Translations under genes and position numbers: made by a program | NCBI RefSeq assembly: GCF_021134715.1 | Contig: NC_060026.1 | Coordinates: 5,385,001 to 5,449,000 of the forward strand | Length of the DNA stretch: 64,000 nucleotides | DNA from: Daphnia pulex | Taxonomy: Eukaryota > Arthropoda > Branchiopoda > Diplostraca > Daphniidae | Direction of reading: 5' to 3' | Notes under the pieces: model-generated | The model's database searches: none | Seen by the model: the letters and a program-made list of their open reading frames with translations, nothing else | What the model was told of the DNA's origin: nothing | Part shown: piece by piece, positions 19,399 through 29,690 of the stretch | Position numbering within the stretch: the first letter of the stretch is position 1 | Layout of the letters: the number at the start of each line of letters is the position of its first letter

Positions 19399-21435
19399 GC
19401 AAAATTCATTTCAATCATCATCCTGATCATCATCATCGTCTACATCATCCCATCTTCGTCTTTAAATATCACAGTATGCGACTGCAAGAAACCAAAATTC
19501 ATTGGAATAATGGACACCGAAAAACCTGAATATTGTCGAAATAAGAAGAAAGACGACCCAATCCTAGCAGATTATCAATTCTTCGTAAAAGAAGAGCCAC
19601 ACATGACATGGGAAGGGTACGTCTGTAAAGCATGGCTAAAGAGAAAAACGGTCGACGGATTCTTTTTCGGAGATTTTGATACTGTATTTTCCTCAAAAAT
19701 ACAGCATCTCTCCGAAAATGAGTGTTGGCGAATGAAACAAACTAAACGATGCGGAGAAAATGAAATGATTGGAGACGAAAATCAATTTTCATTCACGTCA
19801 AGCCCAAACGGAGAAGGCGTTTGGATGCAAAAAGTATCTTTCACATCCAATAATTGTATGATACAAAAGATATCATTGAAAAAAGATTGTGCAACTTGCC
19901 CAACTACATCTCCATTCGGAATTTTAAATGAAAAACCTAGAGAAACTTTTGTGTACCATCAGGACTCAGTCATTGTATGGATACAACCAAAAAGAAATCT
20001 AGAAGAAGAATGTAAGATTAAAATAAAAAGAAAAAGCACAGGCACGATCACAAAAATAGACGACAACACTTATAAATTAGTAGATGCCCCAGGACAATTA
20101 GACTACATTTATACGGCGGAAACGCAAAACATCTGCGACTTCACCCTCCACAAACTAAAAAACGTTGATGGTGCATATCTCCAAGTACAAAACAAGAATT
20201 GGTCCCACATTTATAACGTAGAAACAAAATATTGCTTGAACCCTCAAATTAGAACACCATCAAAGTGCAGTAACTTGACCGGAGGAGAATTTAAAATTGT
20301 AGATAACAAATTAAATATAGTACCCAAAGACAAATCAGATAAAAAGATATGCATCGCAATGTCACCATTCTTTCATCACATGGATGAATGTAGTAATTTG
20401 TACTCACTGAAATGGGACCCAGACTCATTAGAAATCACTGGAAACACAAGATGCCTACAAATGAACGATAATTCGAGTGTATTTATGAACATTTGTTCCG
20501 GAGAAAATCACCAGAAATGGATATTCGGAATACCGGAAATAAATATAACAGAAAATGTGGACACAAAAGAATCCCTTCTGCTGCAACACCACCAATACGT
20601 AGAAGACCAATCAGTGACAAATGAGAATATTATCGAAAACGAATTAAAACGCATCTACTGCAGTAACCTACAGATGGCACGTCAAGCGACATCTCTCATA
20701 TCAGAATCAAGTGGATTACTAGCAGCAAGAGCTAATAACCTACCGGTGTGCCATAGATTGAAACCTATGGGTGAAGCGTTTATCGTACAAAAGTGCAGTG
20801 CAATAAATATCACGATAGGAGCAAAACAAACGGCCTGTGGATATGAACCATTTTACGATAATCAAACAATCGGAAAAGACGGATTCTCATTACACCCATT
20901 TTCCGAATGCTTTTGGGAAGATGGAATCGTAAACTTTAATGGAAAAACATTTATGTGGAAGAAAGAATTAAATGACTGGGCATATGTGCACCCAAATATC
21001 CACCAATCAACCCTCCGACTAACAGCAAAGTTCACCGAATTAAACGATAATGAAGCAAATTATCAGCTAAATCATCACGAATTTTACCAGAAACAAGAAT
21101 ACGAAAGAATTAACTCAATTAACGATTTAATCACTCAAATTCAAGTTACAGATGCCAGTCCATCTGTAACGATGAAAGAAGAGGCAGAATCTAAATTCGG
21201 GAAATTTGAGTTATGGCACCGTATCCGAAAAGGACTGATAGCAGTCATTTCGATACTGTTCTTTATTATTCTCTGCATGCTAACAATAATTGTTTTCATA
21301 AAAGTTCGGACCCTAAGATCAAAACAACGTTTCGAACGGTACGCAGAGCAACTGCAGGAAAACAGAAAACTGTTACGTGCCGAAAGCCTGGAGCAGAACC
21401 GAGCAGAGACCAACAACGACGAAAGTCTTGTTTAA
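19396..21435 (+). CDS. env: Env glycoprotein, possibly class III-like, with ricin-B-like repeats
   Basis: 679 aa. An N-terminal hydrophobic signal of about 20 residues (ISIIILIIIIVYIIP), then a cysteine-rich ectodomain opening with C-D-C-K-K-P-K and several N-x-S/T sites. One membrane helix at about 613-637 (LIAVISILFFIILCMLTIIVF) and a charged tail of about 40 residues. The early cysteine pattern (YVCKAW, then ENECWRM and KRCGENEM) recalls glycoproteins of negative-strand viruses such as chuviruses, which arthropod LTR elements are known to have captured; this is a pattern-level guess. Residues about 316-388 contain two C-x7-W repeats (CSNLYSLKW and CSGENHQKW), the second a good QxW motif of ricin-type beta-trefoil lectins. 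No furin site is obvious. The frame is intact. Confidence 0.75.
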   Translation: MAKFISIIILIIIIVYIIPSSSLNITVCDCKKPKFIGIMDTEKPEYCRNKKKDDPILADYQFFVKEEPHMTWEGYVCKAWLKRKTVDGFFFGDFDTVFSSKIQHLSENECWRMKQTKRCGENEMIGDENQFSFTSSPNGEGVWMQKVSFTSNNCMIQKISLKKDCATCPTTSPFGILNEKPRETFVYHQDSVIVWIQPKRNLEEECKIKIKRKSTGTITKIDDNTYKLVDAPGQLDYIYTAETQNICDFTLHKLKNVDGAYLQVQNKNWSHIYNVETKYCLNPQIRTPSKCSNLTGGEFKIVDNKLNIVPKDKSDKKICIAMSPFFHHMDECSNLYSLKWDPDSLEITGNTRCLQMNDNSSVFMNICSGENHQKWIFGIPEINITENVDTKESLLLQHHQYVEDQSVTNENIIENELKRIYCSNLQMARQATSLISESSGLLAARANNLPVCHRLKPMGEAFIVQKCSAINITIGAKQTACGYEPFYDNQTIGKDGFSLHPFSECFWEDGIVNFNGKTFMWKKELNDWAYVHPNIHQSTLRLTAKFTELNDNEANYQLNHHEFYQKQEYERINSINDLITQIQVTDASPSVTMKEEAESKFGKFELWHRIRKGLIAVISILFFIILCMLTIIVFIKVRTLRSKQRFERYAEQLQENRKLLRAESLEQNRAETNNDESLV

Positions 21436-21639
21436 AAAAAAAGAAGATATAGCCAAACGGACACGCAAAAACCAAAATTTTACAGACCCCCAGCGCACCG
21501 GCCTTTCCCCCCCATAACCAAAAATTTTTTAACCTTTAACCCCCCGCGGACCACCAAAAAAAAAGGGGGCTACCACCCAAGCAATTAAGATCTCTATATA
21601 AGAATACGAAGAGTTAACGGAGAATTATCAGTCTCCATC
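21436..21639 (+). promoter_or_regulatory. Env-ankyrin spacer: polypurine-like tract, TATA box, Inr/acceptor
   Basis: Holds an A9G5 tract (21556-21569) that looks like an LTR-element polypurine tract but is not followed by an LTR. Next comes TATATAAG (21595-21602, a perfect TATAWAAR match) and TCAGT (21628-21632), an arthropod initiator 35 bp downstream. The same TTATCAG could serve as a splice acceptor. The ankyrin ATG follows at 21640. Confidence 0.5.
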
Positions 21640-23232
21640 ATGCAAGCAAGCTCGTCACTCGGCAAAAATATGGAAGTGCTCCTCCAAAACAAAGTAAAAA
21701 ACCCAACAGAAGAAATAGACAAACTAGTAGAACAAGTATTATCTAACAAGCAAGCTCCGGTGAGAATCAAAAGAATCAATATGACATATAGTCGAATCGC
21801 AAGTACAGCAAGCTGGTTTGGAACGAGAGGGAAATCTGTCAACCTCCTCGTTCAACGCGTAAAAGTCGAGAAAAACGTCAATATTGTCAACCGTCGAAAC
21901 GAGACACCATTGATAATTGCAAGCCAATTGGGAGCCTACGGCTTCGCAAGTTTAATACTTACCCAAAAGCCGTTAATTAACACACAAGACGAAAAAGGCT
22001 ACACAGCACTCCATTACGCCATCGAAGCAAACGCGCTTAAACTAGTGCAGGAATTATTAAAAAACAATGCAGACGTGAACGCACAGACAAAAGAAGGAAA
22101 CACGCCAATGCATAATGCAGTACAATTAAACAACCTAGAAATTGGAAGGGCAATAAGGAAAAGTCGATATTTCAATCAGACGATATTAAACAATGAAGGA
22201 GACAGTGCACTTATATCAGCAGTCAAACAAAGTAAAATAAAAATGTTGACTGTCCTACTGAAATCACCAGACGACTACAATAAACAAGACAAAGAAGGGA
22301 AAACACCATTGCATTATGCATGCATAAGTGCTAGCCCTTGCATTCTACACAGACTTCAAGACAAAAGCCTAGGATCCATCAAAGATATTTATGGCGACAT
22401 ACCATTGACAATCGCCATAAAATACAACAACGAAAGAGCGGTAGACATGCTGTGGCACAGCGTTCATTTCAATACATCAGCAAAAGATCTTCAACTAAAT
22501 ACGCTACTCCACATGGCCTGCCGCCACGAAAATGTACCACTTCTAGAAATGATTTTCTCGTGCACAAAAGACTTCGACGAAAGAAATATGTATAACGAGA
22601 CACCTCTTCACATCGCAAGCTCTGTCAACAACCTTACGGCAATTAAAATGCTAAAGGAAAAATACGTGGACAGAAACGCCCTCGATGTGAGAGGACAAAC
22701 GCCGCTGATAATAACGGCAAGTTTTAATTACACGGAAGCATCAAAGGAACTGTTCAACGACACAAACACGGCAGTCGAACATATTTTTTTAAATGATGAC
22801 ATCCATTCAACTGAGGTGATCATCGTGAATGGCGAGACTGTCAACATAAAAACGTGTATTCTTCTGGACGCCGCTGACGAAAAGGGAAACACGGCATTGC
22901 ATTATTGTTCCCTTTTTGGAAATAAAGAGCTGGCCAGTTTCCTCATCCACAAAGGCGCAAGAATAACAGTACTAAACTACGAACAAGACTCCCCAGTGAC
23001 CATTCTAGCTAAACTACCATCTGGATACGATTGCCCCATATATACAGAGGTATATGCACCCCAGCAGGAAATGCCGTGGAATGCAGCAGAATTGGACACT
23101 CAACAATTATTCCCAGATGAAGGACAAAGTGACCTAGAAACTGACCTAATGTTTATTGCGCCTGAAAAGATTAGTATTTTGGTTCATAGAGGGCACCAAC
23201 AAAAGCCGACCAGCCCTGCAATTGGCTGTTAA
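21640..23232 (+). CDS. Ankyrin-repeat protein encoded downstream of env
   Basis: 530 aa, single uninterrupted frame. A roughly 80-residue N-terminal region without clear repeats is followed by about nine to ten ankyrin repeats between residues 85 and 450. Diagnostic TPLH/TALH cores include ETPLIIASQLG, YTALHYAIEAN, NTPMHNAVQLN, KTPLHYACIS, NTLLHMACRH, ETPLHIASSVN, QTPLIITASFN and NTALHYCSLFG. A C-terminal tail of about 75 residues has no known domain. No signal or membrane segment, so a cytoplasmic or nuclear protein that binds other proteins is expected. The A-rich codon use matches gag, pol and env, and the ORF has no introns, supporting membership in the element. A host gene fragment captured by recombination is the alternative. 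Viral ankyrin proteins often act as I-kappa-B mimics or ubiquitin-ligase adaptors; no F-box or PRANC motif is visible here. Confidence 0.85.
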   Translation: MQASSSLGKNMEVLLQNKVKNPTEEIDKLVEQVLSNKQAPVRIKRINMTYSRIASTASWFGTRGKSVNLLVQRVKVEKNVNIVNRRNETPLIIASQLGAYGFASLILTQKPLINTQDEKGYTALHYAIEANALKLVQELLKNNADVNAQTKEGNTPMHNAVQLNNLEIGRAIRKSRYFNQTILNNEGDSALISAVKQSKIKMLTVLLKSPDDYNKQDKEGKTPLHYACISASPCILHRLQDKSLGSIKDIYGDIPLTIAIKYNNERAVDMLWHSVHFNTSAKDLQLNTLLHMACRHENVPLLEMIFSCTKDFDERNMYNETPLHIASSVNNLTAIKMLKEKYVDRNALDVRGQTPLIITASFNYTEASKELFNDTNTAVEHIFLNDDIHSTEVIIVNGETVNIKTCILLDAADEKGNTALHYCSLFGNKELASFLIHKGARITVLNYEQDSPVTILAKLPSGYDCPIYTEVYAPQQEMPWNAAELDTQQLFPDEGQSDLETDLMFIAPEKISILVHRGHQQKPTSPAIGC

Positions 23233-24303
23233 GAATTTTGACTTTTGCTCTAAGCTCCACCTCCTGTCCGGAAACTGGCTTCATTCGAGATAGCCGATTC
23301 CAACCATAAGTTCCCCCAACATACTAATACACCATGGTTGAAGTTTGAAGTTGAGAGTCTGCACTTCACGGACTCAGCACTCAGCAGACGACAAAATATT
23401 TTTTGAGAAACATGTAGAGTTTCCAATTTCGTCTGCTACAGCCTCGACGTAGCAGACGTCCCGATTTTTTGGATATTTGTGTTTTTCTGGTTTGTTTTCA
23501 ACAGTAGTCTTGGATTTATCTCGTTTGCGAGCGAATCTGGACTCTGCAGAATATCTTTTTTTCTATAATTATCAACTTCTTTTTCTATCTTTTTCTCGTT
23601 TGTTCCTTCGATCCACTGTCTGTGAATAATATTCCCCCCCCTTCCAGCTGATCTGTCAGTGGCCTGACTGATCAGTTTTTCTTTTCTTCTCTCTCTCTAT
23701 CACACCTTTCTGCTGCCTTCTTATTAGCATATATCAGTTGGCTTAATTGTGTTTTTTGTTTCTCTCCCTATTAGTAGACTCTCTTGTGCTCGTTCATCAG
23801 TTATAAAGGAAAATAGTGTTATAACCCTGTTTCAATCGTAAGTTGCGAAGTTCTATTTTCAAATTTTTTATAAACAGGAAGTGTGTGGTGAAATTCCACC
23901 CCGTCCGGTCTGGTTCTAAGCATAACTGGAAAAGGCTTGGTCAACTAGTTTATTGTTCTAAAGAGCTAAGATCTCCGGTGATCTTGCTCCTCCTCCCTGA
24001 GCGAGTGGCAAGGCCAGCTTCTCAGTCCGTTCTCGTGTCGTGGGCTTCTGAGGAAGCGCCGGAAACCTTCTGGTGGAGACCTTGGGGGGATTGAGTACTG
24101 GTCACTCTGCTCACGCTTGGGTTGAGGGGTAAGTGAACTGGGGATAGTTTTAATCTCTTCGACGCTGTACTCGTCTTGCCTGTCCTTCCCAGTCGTAGAG
24201 GATCGTCCATCTCTTTCTTTCTTTCTTTCTCGCTACTTGATTCCCTTTTTATAAGGACCCGGATCTTAACTGCTAATCACTAACCTTCTCCACTTCCCTC
24301 AGA
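23233..24303. other. Junction region, probable 5' UTR of the next LINE
   Basis: Non-coding and T/C-rich, with several GTCTGCT/AGCAGAC motifs in both orientations (23388-23460). Sequence similar to the 12401-12937 LTR is not seen. The boundary between the LTR element and the following LINE cannot be fixed by eye. Confidence 0.4.
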
Positions 24304-25759
24304 TTGATGGGAGATGATGATGATCCAGGCGGAGATGCCTCCGTCTGGGGTCCTACTTTCCTAGCACTCAATAACACCACCCCGTCTCAAAGTCAATCTA
24401 CCTCCTGCAAATCTTGCACTCTTCCGTTTGTCCTGATAGATTCTAGATACAAATATTGCGTGGATTGTAAAGCCACAATGTTGTCCAGACCGAAAGCGTC
24501 CGCGACAAAGAGAGATAGCTCTGCAGCTCTGTTTTTAAGATACTAATTTGCCCAAACAGCAAAAAGATGATAAAGATGATAACTTCCCCTTCCAATTTGA
24601 CAAAGCTTTCGGAATGGACGTCGATTTATTCCTTGATCTAACCTCAGCAGAGCAAACGCTCAAATTGAAATCCTTTTTTGCCAAATTAGAAGAAGAAGCA
24701 GTCTGTGTCAAATCAGAAAAGACTTTAATGACAAGGAAAATCGTGAAGCTTGAAAAAGTAATCGAAAATAGAGCCACTCTCCAAAGCGAATTAAACCTAG
24801 CCAAAAAAGATCTTTTAACTGCCAAACTATCTCTAGCTGACAAAGACATCCGGCTTTTTGAGCTGCAATCGTCTGTCAAATCAGCTATGACTCCGTCTTT
24901 GATCCCACCCCATTCAGCTTCAAACCCTCCAACTAGCAATCCCTCGGCTCCGAAAGATACCCGCCTGTATGCGGAGGTACCTAAAAAACCAGTTTTGATC
25001 GCTCATATAGGAGGTAGCAACCGTCTGCCGATGAACGAAATTTCAAACGACAAAATCGACAATTTATTTGATCTTGATGGTGACGGTCCTGTTGTCCAAA
25101 ACATAAAGAAAATCGATGGACGAGTAATTTTGTCTTTTTTAGACGTGGCCTCTCGCGACAAAGCCCAAGATCTCTTCAATAATAACTCAGCCCAAAACGT
25201 GTTTCGTTCTGTATCGGTCCCTCAAAAACAGTATCCTGCTCTGGTCAGGTTTCGAGAACTACAGGGAATCTCTCATCTAAAAAGCACTGAAAACAAGGCT
25301 GCTCGAGTTGCGCAAGAGAACGCTCTTAAACGTAGGCTTGTTGAACAAAATCCTGGCCTAAGGGGTCATTTAGAGTCAGTGCGAGTCCACCAACGCCCAA
25401 ACAGCAACTCTTTCCTTGTCAGAATTGCTTTCACCTCCAAGCCCTTCTGTGAGCATCTGATAAAAAGTGGTAGAATCCTCCTGGATGGCGTTACTCATGC
25501 GGTTGTCGAGTCTGACCCAAGAAAAGAGGTGCGGCACTGCTCAAAGTGCCAAAATTATGGACATATCCATCATTTTTGTAATTCCGCTATCTTAGTTTGT
25601 GGGAAATGCTCGCAGAACCATGCGACTCATACCTGTACATCATTCCCCAAAGACTTCAAATGTGCAAATTGTCAGCAAAACCATCAAGTTGGCTCAAACG
25701 CGTGTCCTGCTCTGGCCAAGGCCGTAGCTCAATGCCTCGCCTACATTTCCACCAAGTGA
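24304..25759 (+). pseudogene. LINE ORF1: gag-like protein with zinc ribbon and CCHC knuckles
   Basis: An ATG at 24304 opens a short frame with a CxxC...CxxC ribbon (CKSC, CVDC) that stops at 24546. The main frame starts at about 24548, one base out of register, and runs 403 codons to 25759, so one frameshift is likely near 24540. The main part has a coiled-coil region (about residues 40-110), an RRM-like centre and three C-terminal knuckles (CSKCQNYGHIHHFC, CGKCSQNHATHTC, CANCQQNH...C), the arrangement of I/Jockey/R1-group ORF1 proteins. These bind element RNA. ORF2 begins 2 bp after the stop. Confidence 0.75.
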
Positions 25760-25761
25760 AC

Positions 25762-28700
25762 ATGTCAGTCGCCCATCACAACATCAGCAAAGCGTCTGCC
25801 CCACTCAAGTGTTTTCAGATCAATCTGAGGCACGCTGCGCTGCGCTTAATCTCTCGCAATTGATACTGGATCTTGACATTGATGTGATTTTAATTCAAGA
25901 GCCGTATGCAGCTATGTCCCCCCTGTCTTCTTCGTTTGAGTCTAAATTCGTTCCTCTTGGCTACTCTTCTTTCCAGTCTTCCGAGCATGCTTTCGGCGCC
26001 CTGATTATTGCCAAAAGTTCTCTTAACGTTTCGCTCTGCAATTTTGGTCTATCAAATAATTGTTGTGGCATCAAGCTGTCGAACGATCTTTTCTTTTTTT
26101 CTATTTTCTGCAGACCGTCTCTGGTATCGATTCCTTTACACCTCGAGTCAATTTTTAATTCTATTCCGCCGGCCGTAAAAAACACGCCTTTTTCGGCATT
26201 GATTGCAACGCCAAAAGTCAGGACTGGAACAGCGTTCGCTCTGACCACATCGGCGTTGACCTAGAGCTCTGTTTCCTAAATAACGCTCTCTCTGTTTCAA
26301 ATGTGAATCTTAACCTACTTTCACACAAGACGTCCAACACGTCCTCTGTTGACGTCACTCTGGCTGGGGACTCCGTCTCCCTCAATTGTTGACAATACCC
26401 GGCCTATCCGTCTCTTTCGGACCACCCTTTTATCTCTTTCCGTGTGCCCTTTGGTTGTCGTGTTGCCCCGCCTGCACGCACTGAGGTCCGTCTTCCGTCT
26501 CCTCCCAACTGCAACATGCCTCTTTTTCTCTCAAACCTTGAAGCCTCCCTCGGTACCATGGTCATCCCCAGTACTATACAGACGTTTACTTCTCCTCATG
26601 ATATCGAAGCATTCATTGCAAATTTGACTGACTATCAAGTCGGCTGCTCTGAAAAGTAAACTCCCATTTCATCCCTCCCGAGCCCCTGCTAGGATGCCCT
26701 GGTGGTCCGATAATATGTGGTCTCTGCGTAAAAAGCTGAGAGACGCCTACAAACTTAGTCGTGAGTCTCCCTCTCAAGGGCATAGAGACGCGTACAGTCA
26801 CCTCAAAGCCGAGTATCAAAGGACCCTCAGAGCAGGAAAAAAAGAAAGCTGGAAATCCTTCTGCTCCAATAACCTAAACGGAGATAGTTTTGGAGAGTTA
26901 AAAAAGTTGACGTTATCCACCCCAGTTAACAACCATCCTTCAGAACTACTAATTGATGAGGTTTCCATTACTGACCCAAAAGACATCCTTTCTGCCTTCA
27001 GCTCGCATTTCTTCCCGACTAACCCTCCAGATGAATCATTTCACAAATCCGCTCTGCTCTCCTCAACTACCTTCTGCGAAGCACCTCTCTCCTCTACGGA
27101 ATATTTCGTCCTCCCTTCCGAAGTTAAGCAGGCCTTCGATAGTGTGCGTCTCTCTAAGTCCGCTGGCTCGGATGGAATCTCGTCCATCTGGCTAAACCAT
27201 TCCTTCGATTTAATCAAATCCCATTTAGCGGCCCTCTTCTCGGTTTGCTTCAACCTCGGCTACTTTCCTAAATGCTGGAAAACCGCCTCTATCGTCATTC
27301 TTAAAAAAGACAATAAACCGAACTACCTTCACCCAAACTGTTTCAGACCAATCGGTATAATCAACAGCCTCTCTAAACTGTTTGAGAAAATCATTCTTGC
27401 TAAACTTAAGGCTTTGGCTGATACGCACTCTTGGTTTAGCCCCAGTCAGCATGGTTTCAGGGCAGGTCTATCCACAGAAACGGCCTCCCTCTCTCTTATT
27501 AAGTTAATCGAAGGCAACAAAAAAAAGATGGTCACTTGTTGTGCTTTTTTTAGACATTAAGTCAGCTTTTGACGCGGCCTGGCACCCAGCCATTCTGAAC
27601 AGCCTAATTAAAAAAGGCTGCCCCCAGTTCTTAGTAAAAATTCTGGGTGACTTCCTCAGCTCTCGCTCAAGCATTTTGAAAAACGTTTCGGCCTCCTTCA
27701 CTGCCAACACTAAGCTCGGTTGTCCACAAGGCAGTGTCCTCTCGCCGTTTCTTTGAAACATTCTTATAGAGGAACTGCTAAGCCTTAGTTTCCCTTTTCT
27801 CTTCTTTATTTCGGCGTATGCCGATGACATTGTTCTCTGTGCTATGGACAAAGACTTTGATACTGCTCTTGCCAACCTTCAAGCAATGAGCGATTCCGCT
27901 GTAGCATGGGGTCGTTCGGTCAAACTAACTTTCAACGGCTTAAAATTCGTCTTCATGGTCTTCTCCTCTAAACGAACCCTGCCGTCATTGCCCTTGAAGG
28001 TTGACAACATATGTGTTGCTCGTTCCCACTCATGCCTGTACCTTGGTCTAACCATCGATGACAAACTCAGCTGGAACACCCACATATCTAACAAATGCGC
28101 TGCGGTAAAAAAAAACTTTTGTTCCTCATTCCTAAATGCTGTCGGCTGTCTTGGGGCCTCTCGCGCAATGCAATTTCTCTTCTATATAAAACAACCGTGA
28201 TTCCCACTATACTTTACAACTGCTCTGTTTGGGCTTCGGCCATCCGCAGGAAGCGTGTAATTGCAGCCCTGAAATCCGCCCAACGCCCTTTTGCGCTGAC
28301 CATTGGCCGACTGTTCAAATCCACGTCTACTGACGCGGCCCTCATTCTCGCCAACATCCTCCCTCTGCACCTCAAAATCATCGAAATGGTTCTAAAGAGA
28401 TCCATCTCTACCCTAGCTGCTCTTCTGCCACCCTCGTCGTTACAAGTTGCTGGCGGTATCTCTGCCAAAATTCTGGCGTCTGAAGCTCCAGCAGGCATAC
28501 CCCTTGGTCTGCACAGGAAAAGAGTGATGCGGTCAGAAATGCTTTCCCTTTGGAACGCAGCCTGGCAAAATGCAAACACGGGTGCCCAGACCCGCTTGTT
28601 CTTTCCCTCAGTGGAATCCGCCTTGATTTTGTCCTCTTCTAAATTACCTTTCTTTCTCTGCAGCTTTCTCTCGGGCCACTGCGGTCTAAACAATTTTCTT

Positions 28701-28931
28701 TTTAAAATCAAAAGGTCCCCGTCACCGCTCTGTCCCTGCCTGTCAGGGGAAGTGGAAAACGCAGCGCACATTTTATTTGTCTGTGTAAGCCACGTCGCAC
28801 ACCGAGTACGCCTTATTTCTTCTGCGGCTGAGCTAAAGCTTTCTTGGCCAGTCCCACTAGACGCCTTCTCCCAATCGAAAACTCTATGGTCTGCGTTTGT
28901 CAAATTCCTATGTTCCATCAAAAGACTATAA
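25762..28931 (+). pseudogene. LINE ORF2: endonuclease, RT and C-terminal zinc region, multiple frameshifts
   Basis: Starts at the ATG at 25762. Pieces of one protein lie in different frames: CFQINLRH (to 25840), then LDLDIDVILIQEPY (endonuclease, 25860s), then RT pieces at 26694-27560 (KSAGSDGISSIW, NCFRPIGI, SQHGFR), 27541-27756 (FLDIKSAFDAAWHPAI, GCPQGSVLSPF) and 27780-28200 (AYADDIVLC, within 27808-27840), and the C-terminal part 28095-28931 with C-P-C-x5-E-x3-H-x4-C. A TGA follows SPFL at about 27754. At least five indels or stops, so it is non-functional. Confidence 0.8.
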
Positions 28932-28941
28932 CCGCCATTAC

Positions 28942-29459
28942 CTTTCCCATCTATTTATATTTTATTCTGTTCTCTTAGTTGCGTTTTGGCCGCTCCTTTT
29001 GTTTCGCATGAGTCCCTCGTGCCCTAATTTCTGGCGTATTCGACCCTGATGTCATCCTCTGGCTCTAGCGGGCGCCTTAACCGGACCGTGGCCGTAAGAG
29101 TCGTCCGTTGCTTCGCGGTGCTGGTGACATCCAAATCAGCATCTCGTCGCTCCGGACCATCTGGGGGGTCGACAGCGGCAGTCTTTTTACTCAGTCTTTC
29201 CCATCTATTTATATTTTATTCTGTTCTCTTAGTTGCATTTTGGCCGCTCCTTTTGTTTCGCATGAGTCCCTCGTGCCCTAATTTCTGGCGTATTCGACCC
29301 TGCTGTCATCCTCTGGCTCTAGCGGGCGCCTTAACCGGACCGTGGCCGTAAGAGTCGTCCGTTGCTTCGCGGTGCTGGTGACATCCAAATCAGCATCTTG
29401 TCGCTCCGGACCATCTGGGGGGTCGACAGCGGCAGTCTTTTTAGTCTTTTCCTCAGTCT
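28942..29459 (+). repeat. Two-copy 254-bp tandem repeat in LINE 3' UTR
   Basis: A unit beginning CTTTCCCATCTATTTATATT starts at 28942 and again at 29196, nearly identical. Unit 2 has a slightly longer end. It is GC-richer than the flanks and non-coding. Confidence 0.9.
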
Positions 29460-29671
29460 GACAGCCGGAATGCTCTCCCCTGCCTAATAATATCGCGTGC
29501 TGCTCCGCTCCACTCTTTCCAGAATTCCAGTTCTCCTTTCGAACTTCTGCCTAATTTTTCTTCTCGGTTCCCTCTCTCTTCTTCCATCCTCCTCTTTTTC
29601 CTTATTTTATCCCTACTTCATAATAATTTGACTTTTGTATTTAACCATGCCTATGACAATAAATTGGTAAC

Positions 29672-29688
29672 ATTCGCCTTCGGCGAAT
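29672..29688 (+). other. Perfect 7-bp hairpin at LINE 3' boundary
   Basis: ATTCGCC-TTC-GGCGAAT, just after AATAAATTGGTAAC. Possibly the 3' recognition hairpin of the LINE or the edge of its target site. Confidence 0.4.
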
Positions 29689-29690
29689 AC

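Larger units (their letters stand above)
12401..23232 (+). mobile_element. Ty3/gypsy-type endogenous retrovirus-like element with env and ankyrin ORF, 3' LTR missing
   Basis: Order: 5' LTR, PBS, gag, pol (PR-RT-RH-IN), env, ankyrin ORF. RT before integrase and the YLDDVIIYS box place it in Ty3/gypsy (Metaviridae). All ORFs share an A-rich codon style. A splice-donor-like AAATGTAAGTAATG lies in the leader (12967-12980), and an acceptor TTACAG directly precedes the env ATG, as in elements that make spliced env mRNA. gag is disrupted by a palindromic insertion at 13131. No 3' LTR is found before the next LINE, so the element is 3'-truncated or rearranged. Confidence 0.85.
24304..29690 (+). mobile_element. 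Non-LTR retrotransposon of the I/R1/Jockey supergroup, decayed
   Basis: ORF1 with three CCHC knuckles, ORF2 with APE endonuclease, RT and a C-terminal CCHC-like region, then a 3' UTR of about 750 bp with a 254-bp tandem duplication and a terminal AATAAA (29660s). The clade is uncertain; the KSAFDAAWHPAI motif and ORF1 structure point to the I/R1/LOA side. ORF2 has many frameshifts. The 5' limit may extend upstream to about 23.3-23.6 kb. Confidence 0.8.

Noticed and set aside
28214..28921. 235-aa minus-strand ORF
   Set aside because: Antisense to the LINE ORF2 C-terminal part, which shows the expected zinc-binding pattern on the plus strand.
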